A stretch of 64,000 nt of DNA from Enoplolaimus lenunculus (taxonomy: Eukaryota > Nematoda > Enoplea > Enoplida > Thoracostomopsidae). Shown here in pieces: positions 13,201 to 24,550 of the stretch. Every line of letters begins with the position of its first letter. The stretch's first letter is position 1. The notes beneath the pieces are model-generated. The model saw only the letters and a program-made list of their open reading frames with translations. It ran no database searches and had not been told where the DNA came from. The stretch lies in the NCBI GenBank assembly GCA_030248215.1, contig JASANG010002426.1, positions 16,577-80,576 of the forward strand. Reading direction: 5' to 3'. The translations under genes and the position numbers were made by a program.

Positions 13201-16200
13201 AAACTTAAGGCCAAGTTGTTCCTGTGCTTTGAGAATTGGCAGGCCTTCATTAATATCAATTTTACAGGTTAGATCGCTAATACGGTCAGCTATACAAGCA
13301 ATTTTTACTGAAACTGTGAACAATACAGACAAACATACTGCAATAAAAAGTCAAAAGCCATACACTTTTGTTTTTGATATAATTACTAAAACTTAAATTC
13401 CGATTCCGATTCCGGTTCGATAAATAAATTTGACTCCGATTCCGATTCCGGTTCGATAAAAAAATTTGACTCCGATTCCGCTTCTTCCGACAAAATTTAC
13501 TTCCGATTGGAACCCTGCTGATAGGGTTGAGCTGCTATACGTAAGCTTCTCCTGGTTCCTGTCGGCTTTTGGGACAAGCCCTATATGACGGCCAAAATAT
13601 TTTGGCAGCACTTGTTTTATATTTCACATAATGTCTTTTCGAGTAACCAAAAAATCAAACTACAAAAACTGGAAACTTCACCTGACTAGCCATAACATAT
13701 ATATTATGTGTTTGTAGTATAATTTTAGGCGAAGTCTTTGAAGTAATCACTGCTAAAGACGCAGATGTGAACAAAGTTGGTGGGGTGCGTTCAATGCATT
13801 AACTTGTTTTTACAAGGATACTTAAACAGTTTAGCTGTGCTGCACCGAACAAAATCGCCAAATAAATTGCTTTATAAGCGCCGTTGTTGAAAATCTTATC
13901 TCATTGCCGATTTATACAGACAATCCTTGTTTAGTATCCAATTTTGAAGCAACAACCGATACTTTAATAATCCGCCCTATTTTACAAAAGGCTACAAGAG
14001 TTCAATCTAGATACTAGAAAGACATGCGCAAATGGTTAATGCGTGACAAATTATAACATTATTCAAGACTGTCGGAACTTTTACAAAGTTTAAAACGATT
14101 TAATAAGAAATATTATTGTTGATAATATGCTGAAGTTTAGACCAGCTATTTACATTGCACGTAATTGGATGGCTTGTATTGTCTATGCTGATAACGCTGA
14201 CTTTCTTCGTCTAACAAATTATGACCAAACAGAAATTTAACTTTGTTGATGTAAAGCGAGAAGTGTTAGCTACATAATAAACTGAAGTTTTATGCAAACA
14301 AATATAGCATAATGGCTATGTACGTAAGTAAAACGTAACGTTGTTCAAGTTCATAAATATACATTTTTGTGTTAAATGTGTTTTAGACCTACTCCGATTA
14401 CTCATGGTTTCCGGGATACGCTTGGACTGCAGCCACGTGTCCTGCGTGCAATCATCACCTTGGATGGTAAGCCGACAATCAGAGAGCGATTAGAAATCCG
14501 GTTCCGGTTCGGTATAAGGCAAAAATTCGGAGCCGGTAAAAACCTACCGGTTTTGGTATATTTACTGTTGTGGTCTCGAACATTATATATTGTATTGACC
14601 CGAATAAAAGTGGGGGTAATAAGAGGGTCCCCATTTTGAGTCCGCATCAATTGGCGTCCGTATCCCTAATAAGGGTCCGTCCCTAATTGTAGCGCATAAA
14701 TGACTCCAGGCCAAATAATTTGAATTCGAAACTTTAAAGCGTACTTAAATTTGAAAGTACATTCCTAAGTATAACCTTGTATTATCGCTCAAGCTTATGA
14801 CACAAGACAAGTAAACGTTTAAATCAACGGATAATTGCAGTACCGCATATATATCAGTAACGAAGGGCGGCGGAGCGTGAGTAAAAAATAAATAACAGTC
14901 CGTAACCGAATAACACGGGGGGTACCCTCTGGAGAGGCCAAATAAATATCAGTCGCCCCCCTCTTATTCGGGTCACTACAGTAATTGCATTTGGCAAGTG
15001 GTCATGTATATTTAACATCTTTTGCTACCCGGCTCCGGTTAAATTAATATCCGGGCGCACCATGCTAATAATATATGATCCCGCCCCACACGGCACGAAT
15101 TTTTCGCGAGAACCCATAGGAATTCCCACCACACCGCCAATTTTCGACTGTGCTGCTAATGATGTTAATTGTGATACAGGCACCACGATTAACTGTAATC
15201 ATTAAAGAAGCATAAACAAACGCTGCACGAAAAATTATCAACACCATCTAATTTTGTCAATTTATAAGTTTTGGATGTGCTTAGAGTTCATGAAACATTT
15301 GACTCTGAGTCATTCGCTGCCCGTTGCAACAAATACTTGGATTGGTCCACGCTGCGCCCGCGTCCTCAGATAATATAAACAGGACGGTCACCATGATATA
15401 TGAGAGTACTTTGCAAGCATGAAAATATTAGAATATAATACATGTTATAAAATCTAATAAATTTGGAGCTTCGATCGGTTCTATTTTGGAAGTCAGGGGC
15501 CAAATCACGTCGTGGAAATTGCGTGGCGGGATGGGGATCCCAGTCTCATTAAACTTTGATCGCCACCAAACCGCGAAAGACATGCGAGCCTCCATCCCAT
15601 CCCCATAACATTCCTAATATACACTTGTACAACTTGCTAACGGAAATTCATTTATAATACACTAAAATTTTCAGGACGTTAATTTTCATCTTTAAGGTGA
15701 TACTTTATAATTTGGTGCAAAACCGTAAAAAAAATTTATTGTTGGTCTTCCAATGCGGCAACATAAAACAGGAATCAAATATACGCAAGAATTCGCGTTG
15801 AACCGTGCAATATCCCCCCGTCGAAATACTTACCTCTCATTCCGCACGAAACCGTAATTTACTCTGAACCAACGCGGATTTGACAAAAGCACCGTAACAT
15901 GATTGGCATACTTGAATATCTGCTTCATTCACACAGCTGCTAACTGTTTCGTTTCGAATCGGACTAAATATTTGGCAGGAAAGTATTGCTCAAATGGTCA
16001 TAGTTAGCCGCCGAGCAACTAATTACGGAGTAAAAAACACATTTCGCCAGTGAAAAACTTCGTTTCCTGAAGGAAAAAGTAACGTAGAGTCAGCGTAGTA
16101 TATAGTCCTCCAATTTAAAACATAAGTAGCAATTTCTAGCATCACCACCTACGCGCTACATATACGCGTTGCTGACTATCACGCCACTGTTTTTGTCGTG

Positions 16201-17141
16201 TACTGTGCAGATATCTAGACTGGATATTGTTCATGCAATCGTAGCCGTTTATAGTTGATGCGTAAGTGTAGTGTAGAATAACTAAATAAATTGTAAACAA
16301 TAATATTTAAAACGTGTTGCAAGTCAAAGGTTTAAGCAGCATTATACCATCATAAACTAATTGCACTTGCAAACTCTGTAAAATGGCAACGCATTGTCTC
16401 TGAAACAACTAGAAACATAAGTTGAGTGACTGAGCAGGAAGCGGTATTAAGCAGTATTACTGGCTAATGCTAACTACTATTAAAAGTACGCATTAGGTTT
16501 GCATAGTTACTGAAATATATAAGCCTGCAATTTTGAAACAAATTGCATGAAGGCGTTGAAAAATGGAAAATATAATTACGCGGTACTTAAGAGATTGTCA
16601 AAACTGCACGGTCGGGACGACCCTTTCTCCGAAGTACTGCAAATATACATGGTTTTCCCCCTAAATTTCTCCGAAACATGGCCATGTCGGGAATCGAACA
16701 TCGGACCTATCGCTAGTGAGTCAAGCGCGCTATGCATTACAACACGCGGCCGATATTATAATTTCCTCTGTGCTATATGTGTACGTGTATATATGTATCT
16801 TAACATTACACACTCTGCACATACACAATCTACATCGCGCATACCCACAGGGATGACTACAGATTCAATACCAGAATAGCTTTACTAATGAAAGGGAACA
16901 ACAATATGCTGTAAGTCTAAGGCGTCTAAACCGTTAGGGCAAAAAAAATAAACTGTAAATACGTTGTTCTGTAACGAAATAAATCAACCGAAATTTTCAA
17001 ATAATTTTTTGTACAGAATTTTCTAACCATAATGACCAGACATATACGTATATATTGAGTTACCGCACGTGCTGTCTTCTCAGGACTTCAACTACCGAAA
17101 GTGAAGAGGCGCCATCGCCCAGCCTGCTATGGATGATTTAA
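4296..17141 (+). CDS. Secreted CULT-domain protein (cereblon-type ligand-binding fold)
   Basis: Exons: 4296-4404, 4936-5085, 13729-13784, 14387-14466 and, tentatively, 17084-17141. All junctions are GT-AG with agreeing phases, giving about 150 residues. Exon 1 encodes a signal peptide (MFQNLPYKFVIWCILVFNA). Then come CRRCG (first zinc CxxC), VLVQVFENPAG (counterpart of the cereblon NPxG strand), GEVFEVITAKDADV, and YSDYSWFPGYAWTAATCPAC followed by NHHLGW. This gives the second CxxC and all three tryptophans equivalent to human cereblon W380, W386 and W400. A family of secreted single-domain CULT proteins is known in eukaryotes; its natural ligand is not. The last exon (WTSTTESEEAPSPSLLWMI, stop) is inferred from a good acceptor, correct phase and weak similarity to SPQKFWGL. 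The second intron contains the prominin gene in antisense. Confidence 0.88.
5628..5773. mobile_element. MITE with telomere-like TTAGGC core
   Basis: The ends are nearly perfect inverted repeats: GCCCCATATATAGAACAGGG at the left and CCCTGTTCTATAAATGGACC at the right. The centre carries variants of CTTAGGCTTTGGCTTAGG. About nine copies or pieces of this family occur in the window. It sits in the second intron of the CULT gene. Confidence 0.75.
6172..7014. mobile_element. TA-target MITE copies with nested insertion
   Basis: Two adjacent pieces of one family. 6172-6345 begins with CTGTAGTGACTCGAATAA. 6348-7014 begins near GATCCGAATAAGAGAGGG and ends CCTTTCTTATTCGGGTG. Shared inner words are AGTCCCAATCAATA and GTCCGTAAGCGGATA. 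Compared with the copy at 14588-14987, the second piece holds an extra GC-rich block at about 6560-6745, which looks like a separate later insertion. Confidence 0.65.
7760..8092. repeat. Short inverted element with repeated GTAAGGTA palindromes
   Basis: The ends read GGCTGATCCAAAAATTTCTG and CCGCCGGATCCGC. Between them, roughly 65 bp units recur, each with GTAAGGTAG...CTTACCATTTTATCAC, a small palindrome. Related pieces occur at 21400-21540, 36970-37100, 47085-47170, 47885-47995 and 57180-57320. It lies just 3' of the prominin stop codon. Confidence 0.55.
8234..12359 (-). CDS. PROM: Prominin (pentaspan membrane protein), complete, two coding exons
   Basis: Prominins are cholesterol-binding glycoproteins of plasma-membrane protrusions. 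Exon 1 is 12359-10965 (465 codons), exon 2 is 10348-8234; the intron is GTAAGT...TTTCCAG, phase 0; product about 1169 residues. There is a signal peptide at 1-23 and an extended N-terminal ectodomain. TM1 is about 247-269, followed by the family's cysteine-rich loop (CSCRCCCGRCGG). TM2 is about 294-320, then a large N-glycosylatable loop. TM3 is about 598-622 and TM4 about 643-668, ending GGEVYVCRQLW. A second large loop follows, then TM5 at about 959-984. This is the exact prominin topology. It is longer than the roughly 865 residues of vertebrate prominin because of a larger N-terminal ectodomain and a 185-residue cytoplasmic tail, which holds two tandem 54-residue repeats. The gene lies wholly inside an intron of the plus-strand CULT gene. 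Confidence 0.95.
8249..8572 (-). repeat. Tandem 54-codon repeat in the prominin tail
   Basis: Two adjacent in-frame units of 162 bp, 8572-8411 and 8410-8249. Both start YDN, share LDVVTP, SGN, QY(R/K)MP and SAPPVAA, and end with a basic KPRRTK or PKRTR stretch. The protein stops four codons into what would be a third unit. Each unit has several tyrosines on the cytoplasmic side. Confidence 0.9.
10349..10964 (-). other. Prominin intron
   Basis: 616 bp with donor GTAAGT and acceptor TTTCCAG on the minus strand, joining codons LLQ and VLN in phase 0. No repeat family of the window was recognised inside it. Confidence 0.85.
12709..13517. mobile_element. hAT-type element, long copy
   Basis: Starts CAGGGTTCCAACGGAATTCC and ends ATTGGAACCCTG, variants of the family termini. 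Short direct repeats of CCGATTCCG words occur near both ends. The flanks (CTGAATAC and CTGATAGG) are only similar. At 809 bp it is longer than the other copies, but it holds no recognisable transposase frame. Confidence 0.6.
14588..14987. mobile_element. TA-target MITE
   Basis: The right end CTCTTATTCGGGTCACTACAG is followed by TA. The left end TTGTATTGACCCGAATAA is preceded by TA. The inside has no coding frame and matches the copies at 6348-7014, 22955-23372 and 54345-54796. It lies just after the fourth CULT exon. Confidence 0.75.
16620..16765 (-). repeat. tRNA-like SINE (second type)
   Basis: On the minus strand a 72-base stretch resembles a tRNA: paired ends GGCCGCG and CATGGCC, an anticodon-arm-like CGCTTGACTCACTAGCG, and a B box TGTTCGATTCC at 16689-16699. 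The T stem cannot pair, and there is homopurine-rich sequence but no terminator right after, so a SINE head or tRNA pseudogene is more likely than a working tRNA. Confidence 0.5.
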
Positions 17142-17229
17142 TGTCGATTCTATGGCAAGTTTTGTCATTTTCTAAGCGCGATTAATCGCTTTTACCTTGA
17201 AGGAACTACCTAATAGCTGGGTATAGACT

Positions 17230-18216
17230 AGGGATGTGCCAATTAAGCGGCAGTGGCATCGGTAATAATAGGCGTTTTCGTGAGTATCGGTATCGGCCCT
17301 GCAAAAAATTGCAGATTCTTTGCCGATACTCTTTGCACATAACAGTGAGTTGGAATGCAGGGTGCAAAGCGGAACTGGATAATACCGGAATCGGATTCGG
17401 AACAGCAAATTTATACCGGAATTCTAATCGGAATCAGATTCGGAACTAGAAAGTTTGTGACTGTACGGATAATTTGTATTAACAAATATAATATTGATTT
17501 GGGGTGTCTGTTGGCTGGCAACAGTTTTCAAAAGCATCGCATGAACAGATTGGCGGTGACTTTTGACTCTGTAAAGCTAAACTACAATCTATTATTGATA
17601 AGTTAAGTCATCGAAGACAATTTAATAGATAAATGATACAGAATTCTTATACAACATATCACAACAAATAGAATTAAAATTAAAATTAAAAATTTCCGAT
17701 TCCAATTGATTGTGCAACCGGAATCGGATCGGAACTCGTTTTGAATTGGAATTCTAATCGGAATCGGAATTCCGGTTGCACCCTGTTGGAATGTTATCAA
17801 TTTCGCTTGCTGGCGTATGTCGGCTAGTCTGATTAGGGAAACTGTTACTTCTCTGGCGTTGTGCGTTTGAAAAAATTAAATGAAATGAACCTTTCTCATG
17901 AAAATATCATCGTTTACGGTTGGTTTAAGAATTGTGCTATACCCGTCCCGCGCCGCCGGACGCCGACGCGCAGCGCTATAAAATTTTATTAACAATTGAC
18001 GCACGCCACCAAATAGATTTTGCCAATACTTTTGACAGCAACGCACAGCGGAGTACGGCGGCGCGCGGCACCGTAAACTATCGTACAACACTAAATCTTC
18101 GTGTTTATAATGACGAAATGTTATATCGTGTGTTAAAATTTGAATCAACATCGGTATAGGCATATTTTCAAAATAATAATCGATATCGGTACAAATTTTG
18201 GTATCGCCACATCCCT
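17230..18216. mobile_element. hAT-like element, interrupted by a younger one
   Basis: The left end is AGGGATGTGCC, the right end is GCCACATCCCT. TATAGAC occurs next to both ends, suggesting a 7-8 bp target duplication. Both arms carry TATCGGTATCGG-type words. The element is split by the insertion at 17358-17785. The right part holds a GC-rich tract (17940-18080) with only chance open frames. Confidence 0.65.
17358..17785. mobile_element. hAT-type element with perfect 8 bp target duplication
   Basis: Runs from CAGGGTGCAAAGCGGAA to TTCCGGTTGCACCCTG. The 8-mer TTGGAATG is present at 17350-17357 and again at 17786-17793. It interrupts the older element at 17230-18216, so it is the younger of the two. 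Confidence 0.85.
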
Positions 18217-19136
18217 TATATAGACCTTTTACATCTTCGTGCGAGGTGTCAACATTAATTATATACACTGTAGCGATAACTTTTATACGTAACACAAAGC
18301 ATTAGGCACACATCCACGAAAGCAACAACGTCGTAAAAAATGAAAACACTCCTCATATGTCAAACCCGGTTAAGTTTTCACACAGTCGCAACTTACGTGG
18401 ACGCGAGGCGGGAGCGACGCTCTGCCTACGAACCTTTTTCTTCGCCCCTCCCCAAGCCAACAAATTTGTGGACAGAATTAACAGATTTCTATGTTAATGA
18501 AAATTTTTCTTGCCCACATGTAAATCTACCTGCCCATTCTATTAACAATTCCTGGCTGCAGACACGGGCTTTCAGACTTTGTCGAATAATATTGTGAAAT
18601 TTAAAGAACGAAAGCTTTTGCCTTCTAAAACCTTAAGCGAGTTTTACATTTCCAAAACAAGGTACAATAGTTGTTTCTATTTTCAAAAATGTTTTACATT
18701 ACTGTTGATGTTCATTTACGCTATCCAAAAACACATCAAAAATTATTAAAATTTAGCCGACGTTTTGCGATGAAAACGACATTTTTTCAAAGTCAAATAC
18801 AAAAATTACGCCGCGCATTGACAAGTTTTGCACGACGTAAAAAAGCGTGGCAGCGTGGCGTGCGAAATTTAAACGCTATTATAACTCCATCTGTAAATCA
18901 TGGAAAGGGCAGATGCTTCAGAATAAGCATTATCACATTTTACAGCGACAGCTTTGTTAACTCACAAATTTTCTGAGGTTTAATTTGAAAAAGAACAACT
19001 CAAACTAAAATTTCTAAAATTATTTCGAAACCGGATTTTTCTAGATTCGGCACCAGGGCGTGACTGGATATTAATTCACAGGTGCCCTATATTGAATTTC
19101 TTACCGGAACCGGACATTAACCGGACATATAGTGCA

Positions 19137-19494
19137 ACCCGGATATAAGAGAATTGTAGGGACCTGAGAAATCTTTTATACCCGGGTTTGTATCGTTTTG
19201 TTTAGGTAAGCACGGGAACACTATATAAACACTGTTTACGTACAGAACACCCAATTGCACTTGTCGTTGAATTTCACTGTCTCTAACTCACCTCTGTTTG
19301 ATTGATTTACCACATCACACGGTCACCCAAAACGAACTCTCTGAGGACCACAGAAAATCTCCATTATTTCCGGGTTTTTCTTATATCCAGGTCTGTTACA
19401 TCCGGGTGTTATTTATATACATTAACACAGGTTCTAATTTGGGACCAAAAATTTCTCTTATATCCGGATATCTTATATTCGGGTTACCCTGTAG
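19137..19494. mobile_element. Inverted element with ATCCGGATATAAGAG-type ends
   Basis: The left side has AACCCGGATATAAGAGAATT, the right side has TTTCTCTTATATCCGGATAT and GGGTTACCCTG. The two ends are roughly inverted. There is no coding frame inside. Confidence 0.45.
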
Positions 19495-21643
19495 CATGTA
19501 AATAACTGAATTTAAATTAAATGTTAGCTTGGATTTTGTATTCTATGTGAGTTAGTGAAAAACTTTGCAGCTTTAATTGCCTAGAAAGGTAATCGCAGCA
19601 AGATGTTAAATATGCGATCTTGTCAAAAACAGTTTTTATGGTATTCGGGACCACAACCGTTAATATGCCGTATGAGATACCAGATACCGGATACGCATAT
19701 CGTTTTTTGTCGGATATTAAACCGGAACCGGACATCCGGTCGCATCCTGTTCGAAACCAACTTATATAAAATTATTTCAAAAATAATCGTATATTTCGCC
19801 TTTTCACGAGAACCAAAGTAACTTTGCACCTGGTTGCCGCAGAGACGAAACAGCAGCTTTCAACTTAACGCTTTGAGACACGTCCAACCATTAGGTTAAG
19901 TGCTAAATTATTAAAGAAAAATTTTAATCTCAAAAAGAACATTAATGTTCAAAAAATTTACAAATGATACCGTTTTTTGGTTCAAACGTCAGCTATTGGA
20001 TTACTGAAACTAGACGTTTTGGCCAGTACAAGGAAATCAATGGCCAGTACAAGGAAATCAAAGTACATACAAATGCAAAATGCACGCCCTTACAAAACAA
20101 AAACCATCATAACGCCTAATCCCTTTATTAACTGCACACTATTTAGAACCCGGTTTTAAACAAAAATGACGGGGTTGCAGTCGTACCTTAGTCGTAGACA
20201 GTTTCTTCCTCCCCTTCCATGATTTTTTTGCATAAAACATGGCTGAAGGGTAATAAAAACGTTATCGAATCTCATCACCAACTCCAAACAGGCCGTTTAC
20301 GGTCGACAGATGTACCTAAACTTTGTCAGCTTTAAATACAAAATACTAATCGCATTCTATGAACAACATTATTACTGAATTTTAACCCTCGACATTGAAA
20401 ACCTTCGTCGAAAAATATGATATATATAATAGAACTCCACTAGTTATAAAAACCGTTATAAATTTATCAACACTAGTTGATATCTGATACTATCAGAACT
20501 TCAGCTGTTTCAGCGGTCATTCTCTCACGGCCGTAAATCCAAAATGTGAAGACAGGTACACGACCGTGTTCAATACATTTAGATTTCTTGCTTGCTATTT
20601 AAATTATCTTCTCTAAACAAAACTAATTTTAGCAAAACTATATACTTTAAATTAAACTATTATTAGCACCACTACAGCAAAATAACGAAGCGAGTAGCAG
20701 ATGTTCAATAAATAATAGAATACGCACTAACGGCTTTTGTGCATATTTCTGTATGTAAATGCCCAAAATTAACAATTTAAAAACAAATAATGGACTATCG
20801 GAAAAACAGACAAAAAACGAAATGACCCCCTCCGACTACATAATGCGAACAATCGTTCTCAAACAATATGACTCCGACAGCAGGGGCCAGGGGCACATAT
20901 AATGAGTGATAGGGGATATATTGCTCCCCGAAATTACCCGAGACGAAAAAAGAGTATGATGGCTTTCGAGTAAACCGCTGGATTCTAGAGTCCAACAAAA
21001 TGAGCTTATGCCTTCCGAAATAAAATTCTAGCTACAGTCCTGCTCCATGTATTTTATATACAGATCCATCTTCGCGAAGAACGGTACTTACAAGGGCGTA
21101 GCCAGAGGTGGTGGAATTGAAGTCAAACCACCGTTCGTGATTTTTGTCCAGGGGTTTTCAGGAACTGTTCGGTAACACAAGAAACGATCCGTTCAAATTT
21201 TTTTGGCAGAACGTAACCACCTTTCCCAAAATCCTTGCCGTTACACACCTGCACATATCTATGTGTATGAACAGTATTGCGACTCCATTTAAACGCGACA
21301 AGGTATCGAATTTTTATTTTCATTCATCGCACACAAATATGCGCAGTTCATTTTTACAGTTAAAAATATAATTTTTAACTTGCAAAACACTAGTGGCACT
21401 GTAGCAGATCCAAAATTTTTTGACGGGGAACGCGATGTATATAAGCGAATGCAGCGAGTGAGAAACCTAATGCGAAGCGTGCTAAATCTTATCACAAAAT
21501 TTTGGTTTTAATCCCTGTTTTGCGTTAAAGGCCACGGCCTGGGTGGTTCCTCTTTGGATTTGATAGTGACAAGCACATTACAAAAAACAGTAAAAAATAT
21601 TTAGTGAAATACAGTTCCAATGTGACGTGACCTCAACAAGGAC

Positions 21644-22240
21644 GTTTTGTATACTAGGATTATACCAGTCGTATTGTATACTAGGATTATACCAGTCGTA
21701 GTGGCACTACATTTATGGAGCGAAGCTCGAACACATGTAAACAATTAAGGTAATATGCCAATTAGTTATTAACTAACTATGCATTTATCGGTTTTAGAAG
21801 TTTGTAAACAATTTACTCAGATTCCACGCACCCAAAAACCCATTATTGCTGAAATTAGATTGCTTGTAATCCTAATAATGAGTTAACTATTGCAAAAATG
21901 CCTAGTTTAGACTAATCAATTATAACTTATATGCAAATTATCTATTTGCTAACTTCTCAATTATCGGTTTTAGAGGTTTGTAAACAATTTATCCAGATTC
22001 ATGGCACCAAAAAACCTTCAGTAACCCTAATAATTATTGAAATAATTTAAAAAGTCTTAATTTTGTCTTTTCAATTAAGCTAATATGCAAATTACCTATT
22101 AGCTAACTATTCAGTTATCGGTTTTTGGGGGTTTGTAAACAATTTATTCCAATTCCTCGCCCATAAAAACCCTTTAGTGCTGAAATTAGATTGCTTTCGC
22201 TCGGAGTTTCGCTTCGCTCAATAACATTACGCATTTACGC
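21644..22240 (+). repeat. One-armed copy of the CCAGTCGTAGT foldback family
   Basis: Opens with two tandem copies of TGTATACTAGGATTATACC plus AGTCGTA, then the terminal segment also found at the right end of the 2.5 kb element (33340-33405, inverted). Three monomers follow, each with TTATCGGTTTT and GTTTGTAAACAATTTA; the TTATCGG words lie at about 21786, 21961 and 22117 (spacing about 175 then 156). Confidence 0.7.
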
Positions 22241-22414
22241 TTGGTTTAAAGGAAGGTGTACGTTCCGTGCCCAGACTCGTGTTTCCGGGGTTCCACTAAC
22301 AAAGAATTATTTATTAATATGCCTAACTTTTCATCATTAGAAAAGCCATGGTATACCTAATGTAAATTACACTCTTTCAATCCGGAAAGCTGTGTCTGCT
22401 GAAATGATACCTTA

Positions 22415-22570
22415 AGCCAGCTCGCCTTGCTAGGGGAGCTAATTTTTTGTGTAGGAGCATACTAGGGTTTTCGATGACTTACAAAGAAAGTTGAAAGTTT
22501 TCTAGAGGTGGAGGCAAATTCCTTCCATGGGGCTAAGCCCCGCTAACCCCCTCTGGCTACGCGCCCACAT
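22415..22570. repeat. Dispersed CAGCTCACCTTGCTAGGGG repeat
   Basis: Starts AGCTCGCCTTGCTAGGGG, contains GCATACTAGGGTTTTCGATG, and ends CCCCTCTGGCTACGCGCCC. The same unit is at 48120-48265 and 57030-57165. Probably a short non-autonomous element; its ends are not inverted, so the class is unclear. Confidence 0.65.
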
Positions 22571-22954
22571 TATACCGCGGTACACATTTGATGAGTCTCG
22601 TGTTTTGAAATAAATGGCTTATATCTTATAACTACCATTTAACGGTAACAGAAACGTGTTAACTATGTACCTTTCGTTATTGGAACACTTATGAAAGCAA
22701 AACACCACACAAAGCATGAAATTGGCTAACTGTAAATTAATCAGGAGCAAATATTAGTGGGAGCACACAGCACTATTACTATTTTTTTCGTTAGTTAAGG
22801 GTTGAAAGATTTTGTCGCTCGGAAAGGTCTCAAATCTCAAATAGTTATATCAACGAATTACAATTTTTTTACATCATGCGTTTGAAGTCGGGTACACAAA
22901 TTAGTACACCGCATCTCCATAATACTTTGCCCGACACCTCGACGAACGACAACT

Positions 22955-23372
22955 TGTACTGGATGCTGATATTTATTTGGCCTCTCCAAAAGGTACCCCC
23001 TATTATTTGATTACGAACTGTTAATTTTTATCCTGCCTTCCGTCACCCATCGTTACTGATATATACGTATATGGTATTGCAACTATCCGTTGAATTAAAC
23101 ATTTATTTACCAGTATCAAAAGCATGAGCGAGAATGTAAGGTTTATACTTAGAATTTCAAAACATGAGTATGCTTTAAAGTTTCGAACTCAGCTTTATTT
23201 GGTCCTGCAGTCACTTATGCACTACAATTAAGGATTACTGACATTTGTAGACTCAAATTAATTAGGGTTTAAGGACTCTATCCGCTTACGGACTCTTATT
23301 AAGGATACGGACTCCTATTTATTGGACTGAAAATGGGGCCCCTTCCTATTACCCCCTCCCTCTTATCCGGGT
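22955..23372. mobile_element. TA-target MITE
   Basis: Inverted relative to the other copies on its left side (GATATTTATTTGGCCTCTCC) and ending CCCTCTTATCCGGGTCACTA then CAG and TA. Shares GGACTCTATCCGCTTACGG with the family. Confidence 0.7.
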
Positions 23373-23673
23373 CACTACAGTATATAAATTTCATCGACTA
23401 CACAATTTGTCGCCCTTTACTATGCTTAGGCTCAGGATTTAGCTCAGATTTACGCGCTGCTGGGCGTCGAATTGTCGTAGATTCCTGGTGCATATATTTA
23501 AATACCAACGGCAACACATAAATTACCATGATGAAACAAATTGAATGTTACGTATTTGCCGAGATTTGGCAATGATAAACTTTGCCTAAAAACTGTAATA
23601 TAAGCTTTAACAAAAACATTCAAACACACGGATACAAGACTTTATTTTCAAGTAATCAAATTTTGATCCTGAA

Positions 23674-24066
23674 TATGATGGAGGAGGTACGGAATATGGA
23701 CCCCCTAAGAATTTAATACAAAATAGTTCATTTTATAACGGTGCCATTATTAGGGCTGCAGGGACTGCTGTTCAATAGTTATGGCCCTTTAATTTTTAGC
23801 TTTTTACCATACAAAAAATTGTATAAAGAACAATCAAATTTGTGTAAGAAATAAACCTGGTCAAGCTTATGTTTTACGAACATGTTACTGATGGATGCTT
23901 CCTGTTCCAATCTGTGCATGTTTGCGCTAGAATTTCGAGGGCAATAGCTTCTGATCCGTTGGTCATGCAGCTGTAAAAATGGTACCGTTGAATTCAGCGC
24001 GTCGAGATCTGTATGATGGACCAATTTTATCGAAATCCTAGGGGCTCAAGATTCCGTACCTCCGCC
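23674..24066. mobile_element. Inverted-repeat element with GAATATG flanks
   Basis: The ends are GGAGGAGGTACGGAAT and ATTCCGTACCTCCGCC. GAATATGA stands at the left and GAATATGG at the right, a probable 8 bp target duplication with one difference, which would suit hAT. No coding frame inside is recognisable. Confidence 0.6.
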
Positions 24067-24466
24067 GAATATGGTTAGGAATCGGCTCGGAAAAATATTA
24101 TGTATCTATACAATTACGAATGATTGGGTATCTTGCTCTATTAAGCAATCAATACTTGCAATCGAGATAAACTATTTCATTTTCAACTTATCAATCGCCT
24201 ATCTTAAGTCACTGAATGTTGCATTGTTCTCATTGAATGTGGTATCGGGTACGACCTTTTTAGTCAAACTTTGTCCTATTAATAACAAATTCAACTGCAA
24301 TCCTGTGCTAACCAGGGATGAACTCATTCGTTTCCGCATCACCTAACGTTCAACCGTTGGCATAGAAACATATATCGAACACTGATCAAATTCACCTTAT
24401 ATATACTTCGTTTAAAATCATCTTGCTCATAACGGAATAATGGGTGATAAACACTAGACTAGTGTG

Positions 24467-24550
24467 TACATACATACATACATACATACATACATACGTA
24501 CATACATACATACATACATATATACATACATATATACATACATACATATA
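24467..24550. repeat. (TACA)n microsatellite
   Basis: About twenty tandem TACA units with a few CG and TATA interruptions. The repetitive open frames read through it on both strands are artefacts. Confidence 0.95.

Larger units (their letters stand above)
14467..17083 (+). other. Last (tentative) intron of the CULT gene
   Basis: Bounded by GTAAGC at 14467 and the pyrimidine-rich acceptor TGCTGTCTTCTCAG ending at 17083. It holds the TA-target MITE and a tRNA-like SINE near 16620-16765. The rest shows no recognisable coding sequence or repeat on either strand. Confidence 0.5.

Noticed and set aside
18671-18976. Basic open frame (RRFAMKTTFFQ, ARRKKAWQRG)
   Set aside because: No start context, splice structure or family motif could be supported.
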